Positions 1 to 7,667 of a stretch of DNA of 10,757 nt are shown piece after piece; the first letter of the stretch is position 1; each line of letters begins with the position of its first letter. Location of the stretch: positions 1-10,757 of the forward strand of contig JADFWA010000163.1 in assembly GCA_015222855.1 (NCBI GenBank). The letters are read 5' to 3'. The position numbers were made by a program, and so were the translations under genes. The DNA comes from Pseudomonadota bacterium (GTDB taxonomy: Bacteria; Desulfobacterota; Syntrophia; Syntrophales; JADFWA01). The notes beneath the pieces are model-generated. The model was given only the letters and a program-made list of their open reading frames with translations, had not been told where the DNA came from and searched no databases.

Positions 1-777
1 ATCAAGGAATTTACGGCAGCTCAAGACGGAATATTGGGGGCGAAGCGCCTTTCTCGTCAGCTTATCAGACTTTATGGGTTCGACCTCAACATCAGTTATG
101 CCGGCATATTCCAGAATCTTCATGGCAAATTCATACCAACTGCATTTTCCCCTGTTGGTCACATGGAAAACACCTGTATGATTACCTTCAACGAGCACGC
201 GAACCGCAGCGGCCAGATCCACCGTATAGGTAGGGGAACCTGTCTGGTCATCAACCACTTCCAGCTTCGTTACATTCCTCGCCTTTTCCACTATCGCCTC
301 TACAAAATTCTTCCCGCTTTTTCCGTAAAGCCAGGATGTCCTCAGCAGTATAAAATTGTCCGAGACCTCCTTCAGGTACACCTCCCCCTGCATTTTGGAC
401 TCACCATAGGTGTTGATGGGATTGCATACATCGCCTTCCAGATAAGGGCTCCCCTTTGTTCCGTCAAAGACATAGTCCGTACTGAAATGAACGATTTTTA
501 TACCCCGGTCATTGCATGCCAGGGCGACATTTTTTACACCCTCCGCGTTTACGGAAAAGCATCCCTGTCTGTCTGATTCACAGCCATCCACATCTGTGTA
601 TGCGGCGGCATTTACAACAACATCCGCCCCGGACTCCAAAATAACATCCCCGCAATCACCGGCGGAAGAAATGTCGAAATCCTCAATATCTTTGCCCGTT
701 ACATCGTGAGATGTGCTCAGCGTGGAAACAAGATCGGTGCCGAGCATTCCTTTATGTCCCAGAATTAAAATTTTCAT
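1..777 (-). CDS. rfbD: dTDP-4-dehydrorhamnose reductase (RmlD), C-terminus missing
   Basis: I translated this from the minus strand; the frame stays open to the window edge, giving 259 residues. The family is usually about 280-300 residues, so roughly the last 25-40 are outside. It begins MKILILGHKGMLG, a Rossmann GxxGxxG motif at residues 7-13. Other short-chain dehydrogenase landmarks are STDYVFDG (99-106), the catalytic YxxxK as YGESK (124-128), RTSWLYG (146-152) and DDQTGSPT (176-183), all typical of RmlD. The enzyme makes the last step of dTDP-L-rhamnose synthesis, using NAD(P)H to reduce dTDP-4-keto-rhamnose for cell-surface polysaccharide; it acts in the cytoplasm. It lies 102 bases after truA on the same strand. 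The other rml genes are not in the window and may lie beyond the left edge. The upstream gap contains a perfect TATAAT on the minus strand (819-824) but no convincing -35. Confidence 0.93.
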   Translation of the reverse strand, partial: MKILILGHKGMLGTDLVSTLSTSHDVTGKDIEDFDISSAGDCGDVILESGADVVVNAAAYTDVDGCESDRQGCFSVNAEGVKNVALACNDRGIKIVHFSTDYVFDGTKGSPYLEGDVCNPINTYGESKMQGEVYLKEVSDNFILLRTSWLYGKSGKNFVEAIVEKARNVTKLEVVDDQTGSPTYTVDLAAAVRVLVEGNHTGVFHVTNRGKCSWYEFAMKILEYAGITDVEVEPIKSDKLTRKALRPQYSVLSCRKFLD

Positions 778-792
778 CAATATTTATCCTTT

Positions 793-866
793 AGCCACAA
801 AGACACCAAGTCACCAAGATTATAGTATATTATTGTTTTAAATTTGTGTCTTAGTGACTTAGTGGC
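793..866. repeat. Imperfect inverted repeat built of 8-bp units
   Basis: The left arm (793-818) and the reverse complement of the right arm (841-866 region, ending agtggct) match at about 20 of 26 positions. Each arm has an 8-base period of the form CACNAAGN. The AT-rich centre holds TATACTATAAT on the minus strand, so the element could supply a -10 box to rfbD. It fills most of the gap between truA and rfbD. There is no T-run after either arm, so it does not look like a simple terminator. Similar 'gccacaaagacac' intergenic repeats are, from memory, common in deltaproteobacterial genomes. Confidence 0.6.
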
Positions 867-879
867 TGAATAATTGCTA

Positions 880-1617
880 TCAATACTTAACCTCTATCAA
901 AAACAGCCCCTGCGGCGGTGCGGTAATACCCGCCATTTTTCTATCCCGCGACTCCATTATATCAAGAAAACCGGATGTCGACAGCTTTCCCCTGCCCACA
1001 TCAACCAGCGTACCCACAATGTTTCTCACCATGTGCCTCAGGAAGCCATCGGCCTCTATGAAAAACTTTATCATGCCGCCGTCTTCCCGGCGAACATTGA
1101 CATCCATAACTTCCCTTACATGATTCACTGTATCGCTGTTTGCGGCGCAGAAAGACGAAAAGTCGTGAGTTCCGATGAGCTGAAGCGCCGCTGTCCTGAT
1201 CATATCTATATCCAGGAGACTGTTTATAAACCATGAATAATTTCTGTACAGTGCGGAAGGGAACGGACTATTCAATATTTGATATAGATAAACCTTGCTC
1301 TTCGCATCATACCTTGCGTGAAAACCCTCGTCCACCTCCGTCAGGTCTTTAATCACAACGTCTCCGGGAAGAAGGCTGTTTGCCCCCATTAAAAGGTTTC
1401 TCTCGCCAATCCTCGTTTCCGTCCTGAAATTTGCCACCTGACCGGCGGCATGGACTCCCGCATCAGTCCTGCCTGAACCGATCAGCTTTATCTCTTCCTG
1501 GGTGATAATACCGAACTTTTCTTCAAGCGTCTGCTGTATGGTTATGTCATGGGGCTGCCGCTGCCATCCGTGGTAGCCGGTACCATCATATTCAACGATA
1601 ATCTTGAGGTTCCTCAT
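880..1617 (-). CDS. truA: tRNA pseudouridine(38-40) synthase TruA
   Basis: The 245-residue product has the usual length of bacterial TruA. It isomerises uridines 38, 39 and 40 in the anticodon arm of tRNAs to pseudouridine. Visible landmarks are the N-terminal YDGTGYHGWQRQP (10-22), the catalytic aspartate Asp52 in GSGRTDAGVHA (47-57), ARYDAKSKVYLYQI (101-114), FLRHMVRNIVGTL (192-204) and the terminal APPQGLFL (233-240). The protein is cytoplasmic and normally a homodimer. The start ATG has only a weak purine-rich stretch (AGTAAAAG) before it. It sits 65 bases after pgk on the same strand, with a short palindrome in that gap, and 102 bases before rfbD, so it is probably in the pgk transcript. 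Nothing is missing among the key residues. Confidence 0.96.
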   Translation of the reverse strand: MRNLKIIVEYDGTGYHGWQRQPHDITIQQTLEEKFGIITQEEIKLIGSGRTDAGVHAAGQVANFRTETRIGERNLLMGANSLLPGDVVIKDLTEVDEGFHARYDAKSKVYLYQILNSPFPSALYRNYSWFINSLLDIDMIRTAALQLIGTHDFSSFCAANSDTVNHVREVMDVNVRREDGGMIKFFIEADGFLRHMVRNIVGTLVDVGRGKLSTSGFLDIMESRDRKMAGITAPPQGLFLIEVKY

Positions 1618-1653
1618 CTTTTACTTGCTCAACAACTTTCCCCCCTCACCCTC

Positions 1654-1673
1654 CCCTCTCCCCCAGGAGAGGG
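1654..1673. repeat. Short GC-rich palindrome between pgk and truA
   Basis: CCCTCTCC (1654-1661) pairs perfectly with GGAGAGGG (1666-1673) around a 4-base loop. A C-rich tract (1640-1653) flanks it. No T-run follows on the minus strand, so termination is unlikely. It resembles the 'CCCTCTCCC..GGGAGAGGG' palindromes scattered between genes of many proteobacteria, recalled from general knowledge. A hairpin at the end of the pgk message could protect it from decay, which is inference. Confidence 0.55.
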
Positions 1674-1682
1674 TTAGATGAT

Positions 1683-2879
1683 TTAAACTTCCGCCTTACC
1701 GCATTCCTCGAGAGCGGCAACCGCCGGAAGCTCTTTCCCCTCCATAAGTTCGAGAAATGCCCCGCCACCGGTTGATATATAGGAAATATTGTCACTTTCA
1801 CCAGCCCTGTGAATCGCAACATCGGTATCTCCGCCTCCCACGATAGTGAGGGCATATGAACTGGCCACGCTGCGGGCAAGCGCCGTCGTCCCCCTGCTGA
1901 AGGCGTCTTTTTCAAAGACCCCCATCGGGCCGTTCCAGATAATGGTCTTGGCGTTACTCAACGTCTCTGAAAAGAGTGTAATCGTGGCGGGCCCTATATC
2001 GAGACCAATCCAGTGAGGATTGATTTCCTGTATCGGGACGATCTTCGTTTCAGCTTCGGCGTCCATTCCCTCAGCGATGACACAGTCAACGGGAAGATAA
2101 AATTTTACACCCAATTTTTTTGCAGTTTTTATAATTTCCCGCGCCGTATCCAGCAGATCATCTTCCACAAGAGATTTCCCGACCTCATGTCCCCACGCCT
2201 TAAGGAAGGTAAAAGCCATCCCTCCCCCGATAACCATCTTGTCCACCTTTCTGATAAGATGTTCAATGGCTTCACACTTGCCCGACACCTTTGAACCGCC
2301 AACTATGGCCACAAGGGGGCGGGTCGGTTTTTCCAATGCCTTGCTGAAATAATTCAACTCCTTCTTCATAAGAAAACCCGCGCCACACTCCTTAACAAAT
2401 CTGGTAATTCCCACATTTGAGGCGTGACTCCGGTGAGCGTTTCCAAAGGCATCGTCTATGTAAACATCCGCGTAACCTGCCAGTTCCCTCGCGAACACAT
2501 CGGAGTTTGAGGTTTCTCCCGGATGAAACCTCAGGTTCTCCAAAAGGAGAACATCTCCCTGCTCCATCTCACTGATCATACCCTTGACACCGTCACCTAT
2601 ACAATCAGCTGCCATCTGTACCTCTTTACCAAGCAGGCGTGACAGCCTCTTCGTCACCGGAGCAAGGCTCAACCTTTTAACAACCTCCCCTTTGGGTCTC
2701 CCCAGATGAGATATAATGATTATTTTTGCATTCTCATCCAGCGCATAGTTGATTGTGGGCAGTACAGACCTTATCCTGGTATCATCAGCGATGTTTGAAT
2801 TATCATCCAGAGGAACATTAAAATCGAACCTGAACAACACCTTTTTCCCTTTTATATCTATCTCATCAATAAATTTCAT
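1683..2879 (-). CDS. pgk: Phosphoglycerate kinase
   Basis: This 398-residue protein has the full length and all signatures of phosphoglycerate kinase. The enzyme reversibly transfers phosphate from 1,3-bisphosphoglycerate to ADP in glycolysis and works in reverse in gluconeogenesis; it is cytoplasmic and monomeric. Seen in order: RFDFNVPLD (17-25), SHLGRPKG (57-64), ENLRFHPGE (114-122) and [13 protein letters not shown] (142-154), which form the N-terminal substrate domain. GGSKVSGK (194-201), WNGPMGVFE (315-323), GGGDT (348-352) and [13 protein letters not shown] (369-381) form the nucleotide domain. The start is supported by GGGAGG five bases before the ATG. gap, the usual partner gene, is not adjacent; truA and rfbD follow on the same strand. 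A candidate promoter lies at 3044-3072, which gives an unusually long, hairpin-rich leader. Confidence 0.98.
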   Translation of the reverse strand: MKFIDEIDIKGKKVLFRFDFNVPLDDNSNIADDTRIRSVLPTINYALDENAKIIIISHLGRPKGEVVKRLSLAPVTKRLSRLLGKEVQMAADCIGDGVKGMISEMEQGDVLLLENLRFHPGETSNSDVFARELAGYADVYIDDAFGNAHRSHASNVGITRFVKECGAGFLMKKELNYFSKALEKPTRPLVAIVGGSKVSGKCEAIEHLIRKVDKMVIGGGMAFTFLKAWGHEVGKSLVEDDLLDTAREIIKTAKKLGVKFYLPVDCVIAEGMDAEAETKIVPIQEINPHWIGLDIGPATITLFSETLSNAKTIIWNGPMGVFEKDAFSRGTTALARSVASSYALTIVGGGDTDVAIHRAGESDNISYISTGGGAFLELMEGKELPAVAALEECGKAEV

Positions 2880-2969
2880 TGGTCCTCCCTGTAACTTTTC
2901 AAGTTAAGCCTCAATCACATGCAATAAAGTGGCTTCAATTTATTGATGCCAGTCGGCCAAAGTCATATA

Positions 2970-3037
2970 AATCGAAATTCGCAAAACGTAAATCGTTATC
3001 TGATTTACGATATTCGATATGCGATTTTCGAATATCG
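2970..3037. repeat. Nested palindromes in the pgk leader
   Basis: Two adjacent perfect stems are present. CGTAAATC (2987-2994) pairs with GATTTACG (3002-3009) around a 7-base loop. CGATATTCG (3008-3016) pairs with CGAATATCG (3029-3037) around a 12-base loop. They share bases 3008-3009. In a third arrangement the first stem extends outward as an imperfect arm (2970-2986 with 3010-3026, about 11 of 17 pairs), which would exclude the second stem. It may be a member of a dispersed repeat family or an RNA structure in the pgk leader. Confidence 0.55.
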
Positions 3038-3043
3038 AAGCTA

Positions 3044-3072
3044 TATATACCCTACTCAAATATCCAGGTCAA
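3044..3072 (-). promoter_or_regulatory. Candidate sigma-70-type promoter of pgk
   Basis: On the minus strand TTGACC (-35, 3067-3072) is followed by a 17-base spacer and TATATA (-10, 3044-3049). Transcription would begin near 3037, about 157 bases before the pgk ATG and at the very edge of the leader hairpins. This comes from consensus match only. Confidence 0.5.
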
Positions 3073-3169
3073 GTAAGCCGTTGCTAAATTATATTGCAAT
3101 AAACCGGGATAAATGATATCAGGGCATCGGTATTATGACCAGGATAAAAGTATCAGAGGGGGTCACATC

Positions 3170-3187
3170 TTACCTTACTTACCTTAC
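3170..3187. repeat. Perfect 9-bp tandem repeat upstream of the carboxyltransferase gene
   Basis: TTACCTTAC occurs twice head to tail (3170-3178 and 3179-3187), ending 28 bases before the ribosome binding site. It could be a protein-binding site or chance; no regulator is identifiable. Confidence 0.4.
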
Positions 3188-3229
3188 ACAGGCACTTTCA
3201 TATAAATCATCATAGAAGGAGATTGAGAC

Positions 3230-4807
3230 ATGGCAAAAGGGAAAGGTAAATCCAAGGGAATTACAGAAGCAAAGATAAAGGCATTTGAAGAAAAGAGAGA
3301 CGTCCTGTTGGGTATGGGCGGGGAAAAGATGATAAAAAAACAGCATGATCTCGGAAAGCTCACTGCCCGTGAGAGACTGGATATTTTTTTCGACAAGGGA
3401 ACTTTTCAGGAAGTTCAGCTTTTCGTAAAGCATCGCTCGACTTTATTTGGATTGGACAAAAAAGAGATTAAAGCTGATGGTGTTGTCACCGGCTTCGGTA
3501 AAGTAAACGGACGTACAATCTTTTGCGCGGCCCAGGATTTTACAAGTGCGGGCGGCAGTCTCGGTGAAATGCACTCAAAGAAGATATGGAAGGTCATGGA
3601 TATGGCCTTAGACGCCAGGAAACCCTTTGTTGCCCTAAACGACTCGGGCGGCGCCCGTATCCAGGAAGGAGTTCCCTCTCTGGACGGTTACGGCGGAATT
3701 TTCTACCGGAACACCATCGGATCGGGATACATCCCCCAGATTACGGCCATCATGGGACCCACGGCTGGAGGAGCCGTCTATTCACCGGCCCTGACCGACT
3801 GGGTGTTTATGGTTAAGGAAAGCAGTTATATGTACATTACAGGTCCTGACGTCATCAAGGCCGTTATTGGAGAGGAAGTTACACATGACGAACTGGGCGG
3901 CGCCATCGCGCATGCGACCAAAAGCGGTGTCTGTCATTTCGCCACGGAGAATGATGAAGACTGTATCAACAAGATCAAGACGTTGTTATCCTATCTTCCC
4001 GATAGCTGCCACAGCCCGCTGCCGGTAGCAGAATGCACCGACAGCCCGGACAGGGAATGTCCTGAACTGGATCAAATTATTCCCGACAGGGCCACCAGAG
4101 GCTATGACATGAGGAAGGTTGTCGCGGCGGTTGCGGATAACAACGAAATCTTCGAACCCCACGCATTGTGGGCGCCAAACATCGTGGTAGCCTTCATCAG
4201 AATCATGGGCAAACCGGTGGGCGTTATTGCAAATAATCCGGGATCCGGTGCGGGTGTACTGGATTGCAACGCCTCGGACAAGGCCTCAAGATTCATTCGA
4301 TTCTGCGATGCCTTTAATATCCCGATTCTCACCTTTGCCGATGTCCCGGGTTACATGCCGGGAACCCAGCAGGAGTGGGCCGGCATCATCAGCCACGGCG
4401 CCAAGCTGCTCCATGTATATTCCGAAGCAACCGTTCCAAAGATCACCGTGGTCACCCGCAAGGATTACGGTGGTGCTTATATCGGTATGTGCAGTAAATA
4501 TCTGGGTGCAGATTATGTAATGGCATGGCCATCCGCTGAGATCGCCGTCATGGGCGCTGAAGGGGCATGCAATATTATCTATCGCCGTGAAATCGCCGCG
4601 GCGGAGGATCCGGCAGCCAAGCGGGCGGAACTGGTCGGCTCTTACGAAGAACAGTTCAACAACCCCTATTTTGCCGCCAGTATGGGAATTATTGAAGAGG
4701 TTATTGCACCAAGAGAAACAAGAAAGCGCGTGGCGACCCTTCTCGAAGTGCTCAAGGATAAATCGGAGGTAAGACCCCCGAGAAAGCATAATAACATTCC
4801 GCTGTAA
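3230..4807 (+). CDS. Biotin-dependent acyl-CoA carboxylase, carboxyltransferase subunit (PccB/MmdA type)
   Basis: The 525-residue product belongs to the carboxyltransferase family that moves CO2 between biotin and an acyl-CoA. It covers propionyl-CoA carboxylase beta, methylmalonyl-CoA decarboxylase alpha and the transcarboxylase 12S subunit. The N-terminal half shows KLTARERLDIFFD (43-55), GSLGEMHSKK (109-118) and NDSGGARIQEGV (137-148), with the oxyanion-type GPTAGGAVY (176-184). The C-terminal half shows ADVPGYMPGTQQE (370-382), KDYGGAYIGM (411-420), WPSAEIAVMGAEGA (433-446) and the terminal RKHNNIPL. The residue after GGAY is Ile418; in Streptomyces PccB an Asp there favours propionyl-CoA, so the substrate is open. 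No biotin carboxylase, biotin carrier or membrane decarboxylase gene is nearby, so partners must be encoded elsewhere. It is transcribed alone, with AAGGAG 8 bases before the ATG and a terminator 23 bases after the stop. Whether it carboxylates or decarboxylates cannot be read from the sequence. Confidence 0.93.
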   Translation: MAKGKGKSKGITEAKIKAFEEKRDVLLGMGGEKMIKKQHDLGKLTARERLDIFFDKGTFQEVQLFVKHRSTLFGLDKKEIKADGVVTGFGKVNGRTIFCAAQDFTSAGGSLGEMHSKKIWKVMDMALDARKPFVALNDSGGARIQEGVPSLDGYGGIFYRNTIGSGYIPQITAIMGPTAGGAVYSPALTDWVFMVKESSYMYITGPDVIKAVIGEEVTHDELGGAIAHATKSGVCHFATENDEDCINKIKTLLSYLPDSCHSPLPVAECTDSPDRECPELDQIIPDRATRGYDMRKVVAAVADNNEIFEPHALWAPNIVVAFIRIMGKPVGVIANNPGSGAGVLDCNASDKASRFIRFCDAFNIPILTFADVPGYMPGTQQEWAGIISHGAKLLHVYSEATVPKITVVTRKDYGGAYIGMCSKYLGADYVMAWPSAEIAVMGAEGACNIIYRREIAAAEDPAAKRAELVGSYEEQFNNPYFAASMGIIEEVIAPRETRKRVATLLEVLKDKSEVRPPRKHNNIPL

Positions 4808-4830
4808 AAAGGGATCAGAAACTATAAAGA

Positions 4831-4860
4831 AAGGGCAGGATGATGTTCCATCCTGCCCTT
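4831..4860. terminator. Bidirectional intrinsic terminator
   Basis: A perfect 12-bp stem, AAGGGCAGGATG (4831-4842) with CATCCTGCCCTT (4849-4860), closes a 6-base loop. T-rich tails follow on both strands: ATTTATT on plus, TTTCTTT on minus. It lies between two convergent genes, 23 bases after the carboxyltransferase stop and 22 bases after the gltX stop, so it fits both transcripts. Confidence 0.85.
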
Positions 4861-4882
4861 ATTTATTCCGCAATGTATACAA

Positions 4883-6337
4883 CTATGAACCATAAACCGT
4901 AGCAATCGCCTGTTTGACCCTTTTTAAAAGTGTTTCTTTTCCAAGTATGGCGAAGAGTCTGTCGAGCTCGGGCCCCCAGGTCTTGCCGGTTATCGCAGCC
5001 CTTACAGGCATGAACAGCTTTTTCCCTTTAAAACCCGTTTTGCTGCTCACTATATCCATAACACACCTGTATAAATCATCTTCCGCACACTCTTCCGATA
5101 TCAGGGCATCATGAAGCGATTTAACAACTGCCCCCGCATATTCTTCTTTGAGTATCTGCGCGGCGTCTCCTGAAACCTCGTACCTTTCATCAAAAAATAC
5201 ATCAATATAGTCTCCGATCTCGGAAAATGTGCCGAGATTATCCCGTATCGCCTCAACCACGGAATGGAGCCATTTACGATCAATGGTATCACAATTATAT
5301 CCGGCATCTTCAATAAAAGGGACCAACAGCTCAGTCAGTTTCGGGGTGCTGTAGTTACGGATATATGCCTTATTCAACCACTCCAGTTTACCCTCATCGA
5401 AAATCGCGCCGCTTCTGCCCGCCCTTTCCAGGGAAAACTCCTCAATAATCTCATCAACGGAACAGATTTCCCTTGTCCCGGCAAAGGAACCGCCAAGAAG
5501 GGAAAGATAATTCAAAAGGGCTTCAGGCAAGACACCCCTGTCCCTGAAATCACTGACCGATACGGCGCCATGCCGCTTGCTCAACTTTGAACGATCTTTT
5601 CCCAGGATAAGCGAATGATGTGCAAAGAGTGGCGGTTCGAAACCAAGGGCTTTATAGAGAAGCAACTGAAGAGGGGTGTTGGAAAGGTGGTCTTCTCCCC
5701 TGATTACATGGGTTATTTTCATGAGGTGATCATCGATGACAACGGCAAAGTTATAGGCGGGAATACCGTTGGAACGTACTATTATGAAATCCCCGATGAC
5801 ATCACAATCGAATTTCATCGGCCCTCGGATCAGATCATTAAACTCAACAACGCCCTCGGGAACCTTGAAACGGAAAGCCGGACTTCTGCCTTCACTCTCA
5901 AGCCTTCTTCTCTCTTCATCTGTAAGATTCCTGCACTTCCCCATATACCGCGGCATCACCTTCCTCGAAAGGAGGGCATTTCTCTCCGCCTCGAGTTCGT
6001 CCTCCGTACAGTAACAGGGATATACATTATCTTCATCTACGAGTTCCTTCAAGTAACGATTATATATGTCGATTCTCTCAAACTGGTGATACGGCCCGAA
6101 TTCACCATCTTTTTCAGGTCCCTCATCCCAGACAATCCCGAGCCATCTCAGATCCTCGATAATTCCCTTTTCAAACTTCTCAAACGTTCTTGCCCTGTCG
6201 GTATCTTCAATCCGGACGACAAAATCCCCTCCATAATGTCTGGCAAAGAGCCAGTTAAAAAGAGCGGTACGGGCATTTCCCACATGGAGATTACCGGTTG
6301 GAGAGGGCGCGAATCTTACTCTTGGTTTTTCAGACAT
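4883..6337 (-). CDS. gltX: Glutamyl-tRNA synthetase
   Basis: This 484-residue class I aminoacyl-tRNA synthetase charges tRNA-Glu (and tRNA-Gln where an amidotransferase route exists) with glutamate using ATP. The ATP-binding HIGH-type motif is [13 protein letters not shown] (11-23), and the KMSKS-type loop is [11 protein letters not shown] (248-258). RIEDTDRAR (42-50) and [13 protein letters not shown] (210-222) are also characteristic. A possible zinc site, Cys108-x-Cys110 with Tyr131 and Cys135, has the pattern known in GluRS and Glu[13 protein letters not shown] and the length of 484 fit GluRS rather than GlnRS or the short GluQ-RS. The start is supported by AGAGGA just upstream, inside the end of ispF; the two genes overlap by 8 bases, so they are probably translationally coupled. 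It is the last gene of the minus-strand cluster and is followed by a strong hairpin terminator. Confidence 0.97.
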   Translation of the reverse strand: MSEKPRVRFAPSPTGNLHVGNARTALFNWLFARHYGGDFVVRIEDTDRARTFEKFEKGIIEDLRWLGIVWDEGPEKDGEFGPYHQFERIDIYNRYLKELVDEDNVYPCYCTEDELEAERNALLSRKVMPRYMGKCRNLTDEERRRLESEGRSPAFRFKVPEGVVEFNDLIRGPMKFDCDVIGDFIIVRSNGIPAYNFAVVIDDHLMKITHVIRGEDHLSNTPLQLLLYKALGFEPPLFAHHSLILGKDRSKLSKRHGAVSVSDFRDRGVLPEALLNYLSLLGGSFAGTREICSVDEIIEEFSLERAGRSGAIFDEGKLEWLNKAYIRNYSTPKLTELLVPFIEDAGYNCDTIDRKWLHSVVEAIRDNLGTFSEIGDYIDVFFDERYEVSGDAAQILKEEYAGAVVKSLHDALISEECAEDDLYRCVMDIVSSKTGFKGKKLFMPVRAAITGKTWGPELDRLFAILGKETLLKRVKQAIATVYGS

Positions 6338-6809
6338 CTTTTCCTCTCACTGTAACAACGGCAAACGCGGCAACTCCCTCACCACGTCCAACAAAGCCCA
6401 TTCCTTCATTCGTCGTGGCCTTTATATTTACCATCTCCACAGACATATCGAGTGCGCCGGCAATATTCAGAACCATTTCATCGATATATTCCCTCAACTT
6501 CGGCCTTTCCAGAACCACCGTTGAGTCGACATTATTCACGCAATAACCCTTTCTGCCTGCTATGCTTTTTACTTCCTTTAAAAGTTCAAAGCTGGATATA
6601 TCCCTGTATGCAGGATCATTATCGGGAAAATGTCTCCCTAAATCTCCTTCACCGATGGCACCAAGTATAGCGTCACATATAGCGTGCAAAAGGACATCCG
6701 CATCGGAATGGCCAAGGAGCCCTTTTTCATACGGTATCTCCCTGCCCCCGAGAATAAGTTTTCTCCCTTCAACAAACCCGTGACTGTCATACCCGAAACC
6801 AACTCTCAT
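6330..6809 (-). CDS. ispF: 2-C-methyl-D-erythritol 2,4-cyclodiphosphate synthase
   Basis: The 159-residue protein is the normal length for IspF, a trimeric cytoplasmic enzyme. It cyclises CDP-methylerythritol 2-phosphate to MEcPP with release of CMP in the MEP isoprenoid pathway. Metal ligands are visible as Asp8 and His10 in GFGYDSHGF (4-12) and His42 in [16 protein letters not shown] (36-51). Further hallmarks are [19 protein letters not shown] (20-38), GDLGRHFPD (55-63) and [19 protein letters not shown] (130-148). It lies 12 bases after ispD and overlaps gltX by 8 bases, so ispD, ispF and gltX read as one transcript. AGGGTTGA upstream of the ATG may be the ribosome binding site. It is separate from ispD rather than fused as in some proteobacteria. 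Confidence 0.97.
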   Translation of the reverse strand: MRVGFGYDSHGFVEGRKLILGGREIPYEKGLLGHSDADVLLHAICDAILGAIGEGDLGRHFPDNDPAYRDISSFELLKEVKSIAGRKGYCVNNVDSTVVLERPKLREYIDEMVLNIAGALDMSVEMVNIKATTNEGMGFVGRGEGVAAFAVVTVRGKDV

Positions 6810-6821
6810 AAATCAACCCTA

Positions 6822-6866
6822 TCACTTTTCATTTTTCATTCTTAATTCTTCACTCTTAATTCTCTT
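6822..6866. repeat. AT-rich low-complexity repeat at the end of ispD
   Basis: On the minus strand, units such as GAATTAAGA and GAAAAATGAAAA recur through this stretch. The repeat encodes roughly the last 14 codons of ispD and its stop codon, and ends 12 bases before ispF. Similar 'gaattaagaatgaaaaatg' tracts occur between genes in many bacterial genomes, as general recollection. Confidence 0.5.
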
Positions 6867-7541
6867 TATTATCCCTTCCCCCACAGCAATATCCTCAGGG
6901 GTTGTGATCTTTATATTATCACGGGAACCCGTGATAATCCTGACCTTGATACCGATACGCTCTACAAGTGACGCGTCATCCGTCCCATGAAAATTATCAT
7001 CACAGGCCTTCCGATAGGCCGTTTTAATAACCTCACTCCTGAAGGTTTGCGGAGTCTGAGTCAGCCATAGAGATTCCCTGTCAACTGTCCTTTCGATCAA
7101 TCCGTCACCATCAACCGACTTGACTGTATCGGAAACTGGAACACCAACTACCACAGCGCCATCTTCCAGGGCTTTATGAACAGAAATGTTTATTAATTCT
7201 TCGGTAACAAATGGCCTGACACCGTCATGAATTACCACGATACCACTATCATCACCAACCGCGTCAAGACCATTCTTCACAGAGTCCTGTCTTTCCCTCC
7301 CGCCTGCCAGTACCCGTCTAACCTTTGAAAGATGATACTCCTCAACTATCATCCTTCGGGAATATTCTATATGATCGCCGGGAACTACCAATATAACATC
7401 ATCAATAACCGATGCTTTTTCAAATTTTCTCAAGGTATGAACCAGAATAGGGATACCATCCAGCAATAAATATTGCTTGGAAATTTCATTTCCCATCCTT
7501 TTCCCCGAACCCCCGGCAGGTATAATCGCAACAGCTTTCAT
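6822..7541 (-). CDS. ispD: 2-C-methyl-D-erythritol 4-phosphate cytidylyltransferase
   Basis: The 239-residue product is IspD, which joins CTP and MEP to form CDP-methylerythritol in the third step of the MEP pathway. The nucleotide-binding loop is PAGGSGKRMG (8-17), followed by SKQYLLLDGIPIL (21-33), GGRERQDSV (80-88), HDGVRPFV (105-112), TQTPQTF (161-167), GTDDASLVE (186-194) and KITTPED (211-217). In typical family members the chain ends soon after this last motif. Here a lysine- and glutamate-rich tail from about residue 226 is encoded by a low-complexity repeat. AGGA about ten bases before the ATG may serve as ribosome binding site. Its partner ispF follows at once. A terminator and a second inverted repeat lie upstream, and I find no convincing promoter there, so how it is transcribed is unclear. 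Confidence 0.96.
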   Translation of the reverse strand: MKAVAIIPAGGSGKRMGNEISKQYLLLDGIPILVHTLRKFEKASVIDDVILVVPGDHIEYSRRMIVEEYHLSKVRRVLAGGRERQDSVKNGLDAVGDDSGIVVIHDGVRPFVTEELINISVHKALEDGAVVVGVPVSDTVKSVDGDGLIERTVDRESLWLTQTPQTFRSEVIKTAYRKACDDNFHGTDDASLVERIGIKVRIITGSRDNIKITTPEDIAVGEGIIKRIKSEELRMKNEK

Positions 7542-7565
7542 CGATATATCCTAAAAACCAGGCAC

Positions 7566-7627
7566 AAGGCTAAAGGCAAAAGGCTAAAGGTTTTTCCCTT
7601 CGCCATTTGCCCTTAGCCCTTAGCCTT
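7566..7627. repeat. Imperfect inverted repeat upstream of ispD
   Basis: The left arm (7566-7590) and the reverse complement of the right arm (7603-7627) agree at about 20 of 25 bases, around a 12-base centre. Both arms are made of AAGGCTAAAGGCAAA-like units with a period near 7-8. It begins just after the terminator of the PIN/TRAM gene, so only read-through or a promoter inside it would carry it into the ispD message. Confidence 0.6.
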
Positions 7628-7667
7628 AATAAAAAAAGCCCGGGGCTCTCAGAGCATCCCGGGCTTT
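7628..7667 (-). terminator. Intrinsic terminator after the PIN/TRAM gene
   Basis: Read on the minus strand, AAAGCCCGGG (complement of 7658-7667) pairs with CCCGGGCTTT (complement of 7635-7644), a perfect 10-bp stem. The run TTTTTTTATT (complement of 7628-7637) follows. A small inner hairpin GCTC-TCA-GAGC sits in the loop. It starts 11 bases after the stop codon of the PIN/TRAM gene. Confidence 0.9.

Larger units (their letters stand above)
2880..3229. other. Divergent intergenic region between pgk and the carboxyltransferase gene
   Basis: I see no gene in these 350 bases. They hold both divergent control regions: the pgk promoter (3044-3072), a nested palindrome in the pgk leader (2970-3037), a 9-bp tandem repeat (3170-3187), and the carboxyltransferase ribosome binding site AAGGAG (3216-3221). 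For the plus-strand gene the best promoter I can find is weak, TTGCAA (3094-3099), a 17-base spacer, then TATCAG (3117-3122). It should be treated as a guess. Confidence 0.6.

Noticed and set aside
11..23. HVGN in place of HIGG in the GltX ATP-binding motif (residues 18-21 of the protein at 4883-6337) as a possible defect
   Set aside because: Variation at these positions is common among bacterial GluRS proteins, and the histidine and the KLSKR loop are intact. The coordinates given here are residue numbers.
34..576. 180-codon plus-strand frame at the left edge
   Set aside because: It is antisense to rfbD, which has all family motifs in the other strand.
1640..1677. C-rich palindrome as a terminator of pgk
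   Set aside because: No T-run follows the stem on the minus strand, and truA continues in the same direction.
1646..1915. 89-codon minus-strand frame overlapping the end of pgk
   Set aside because: It is an alternative frame of pgk running into the C-rich palindrome; it has no family features.
3136..3165. TGACC...GGTCA inverted pair as an operator for the carboxyltransferase gene
   Set aside because: The arms are only 5 bases with a 20-base gap, which is expected by chance.
4286..4789. 167-codon minus-strand frame opposite the carboxyltransferase gene
   Set aside because: It is antisense to a complete, well-conserved gene and has no motif or ribosome binding site that stands out.
5615..6355. 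246-codon open frame on the plus strand opposite gltX
   Set aside because: It lies wholly across the gltX coding sequence, shows no recognisable motif, and gltX is a clear full-length gene.
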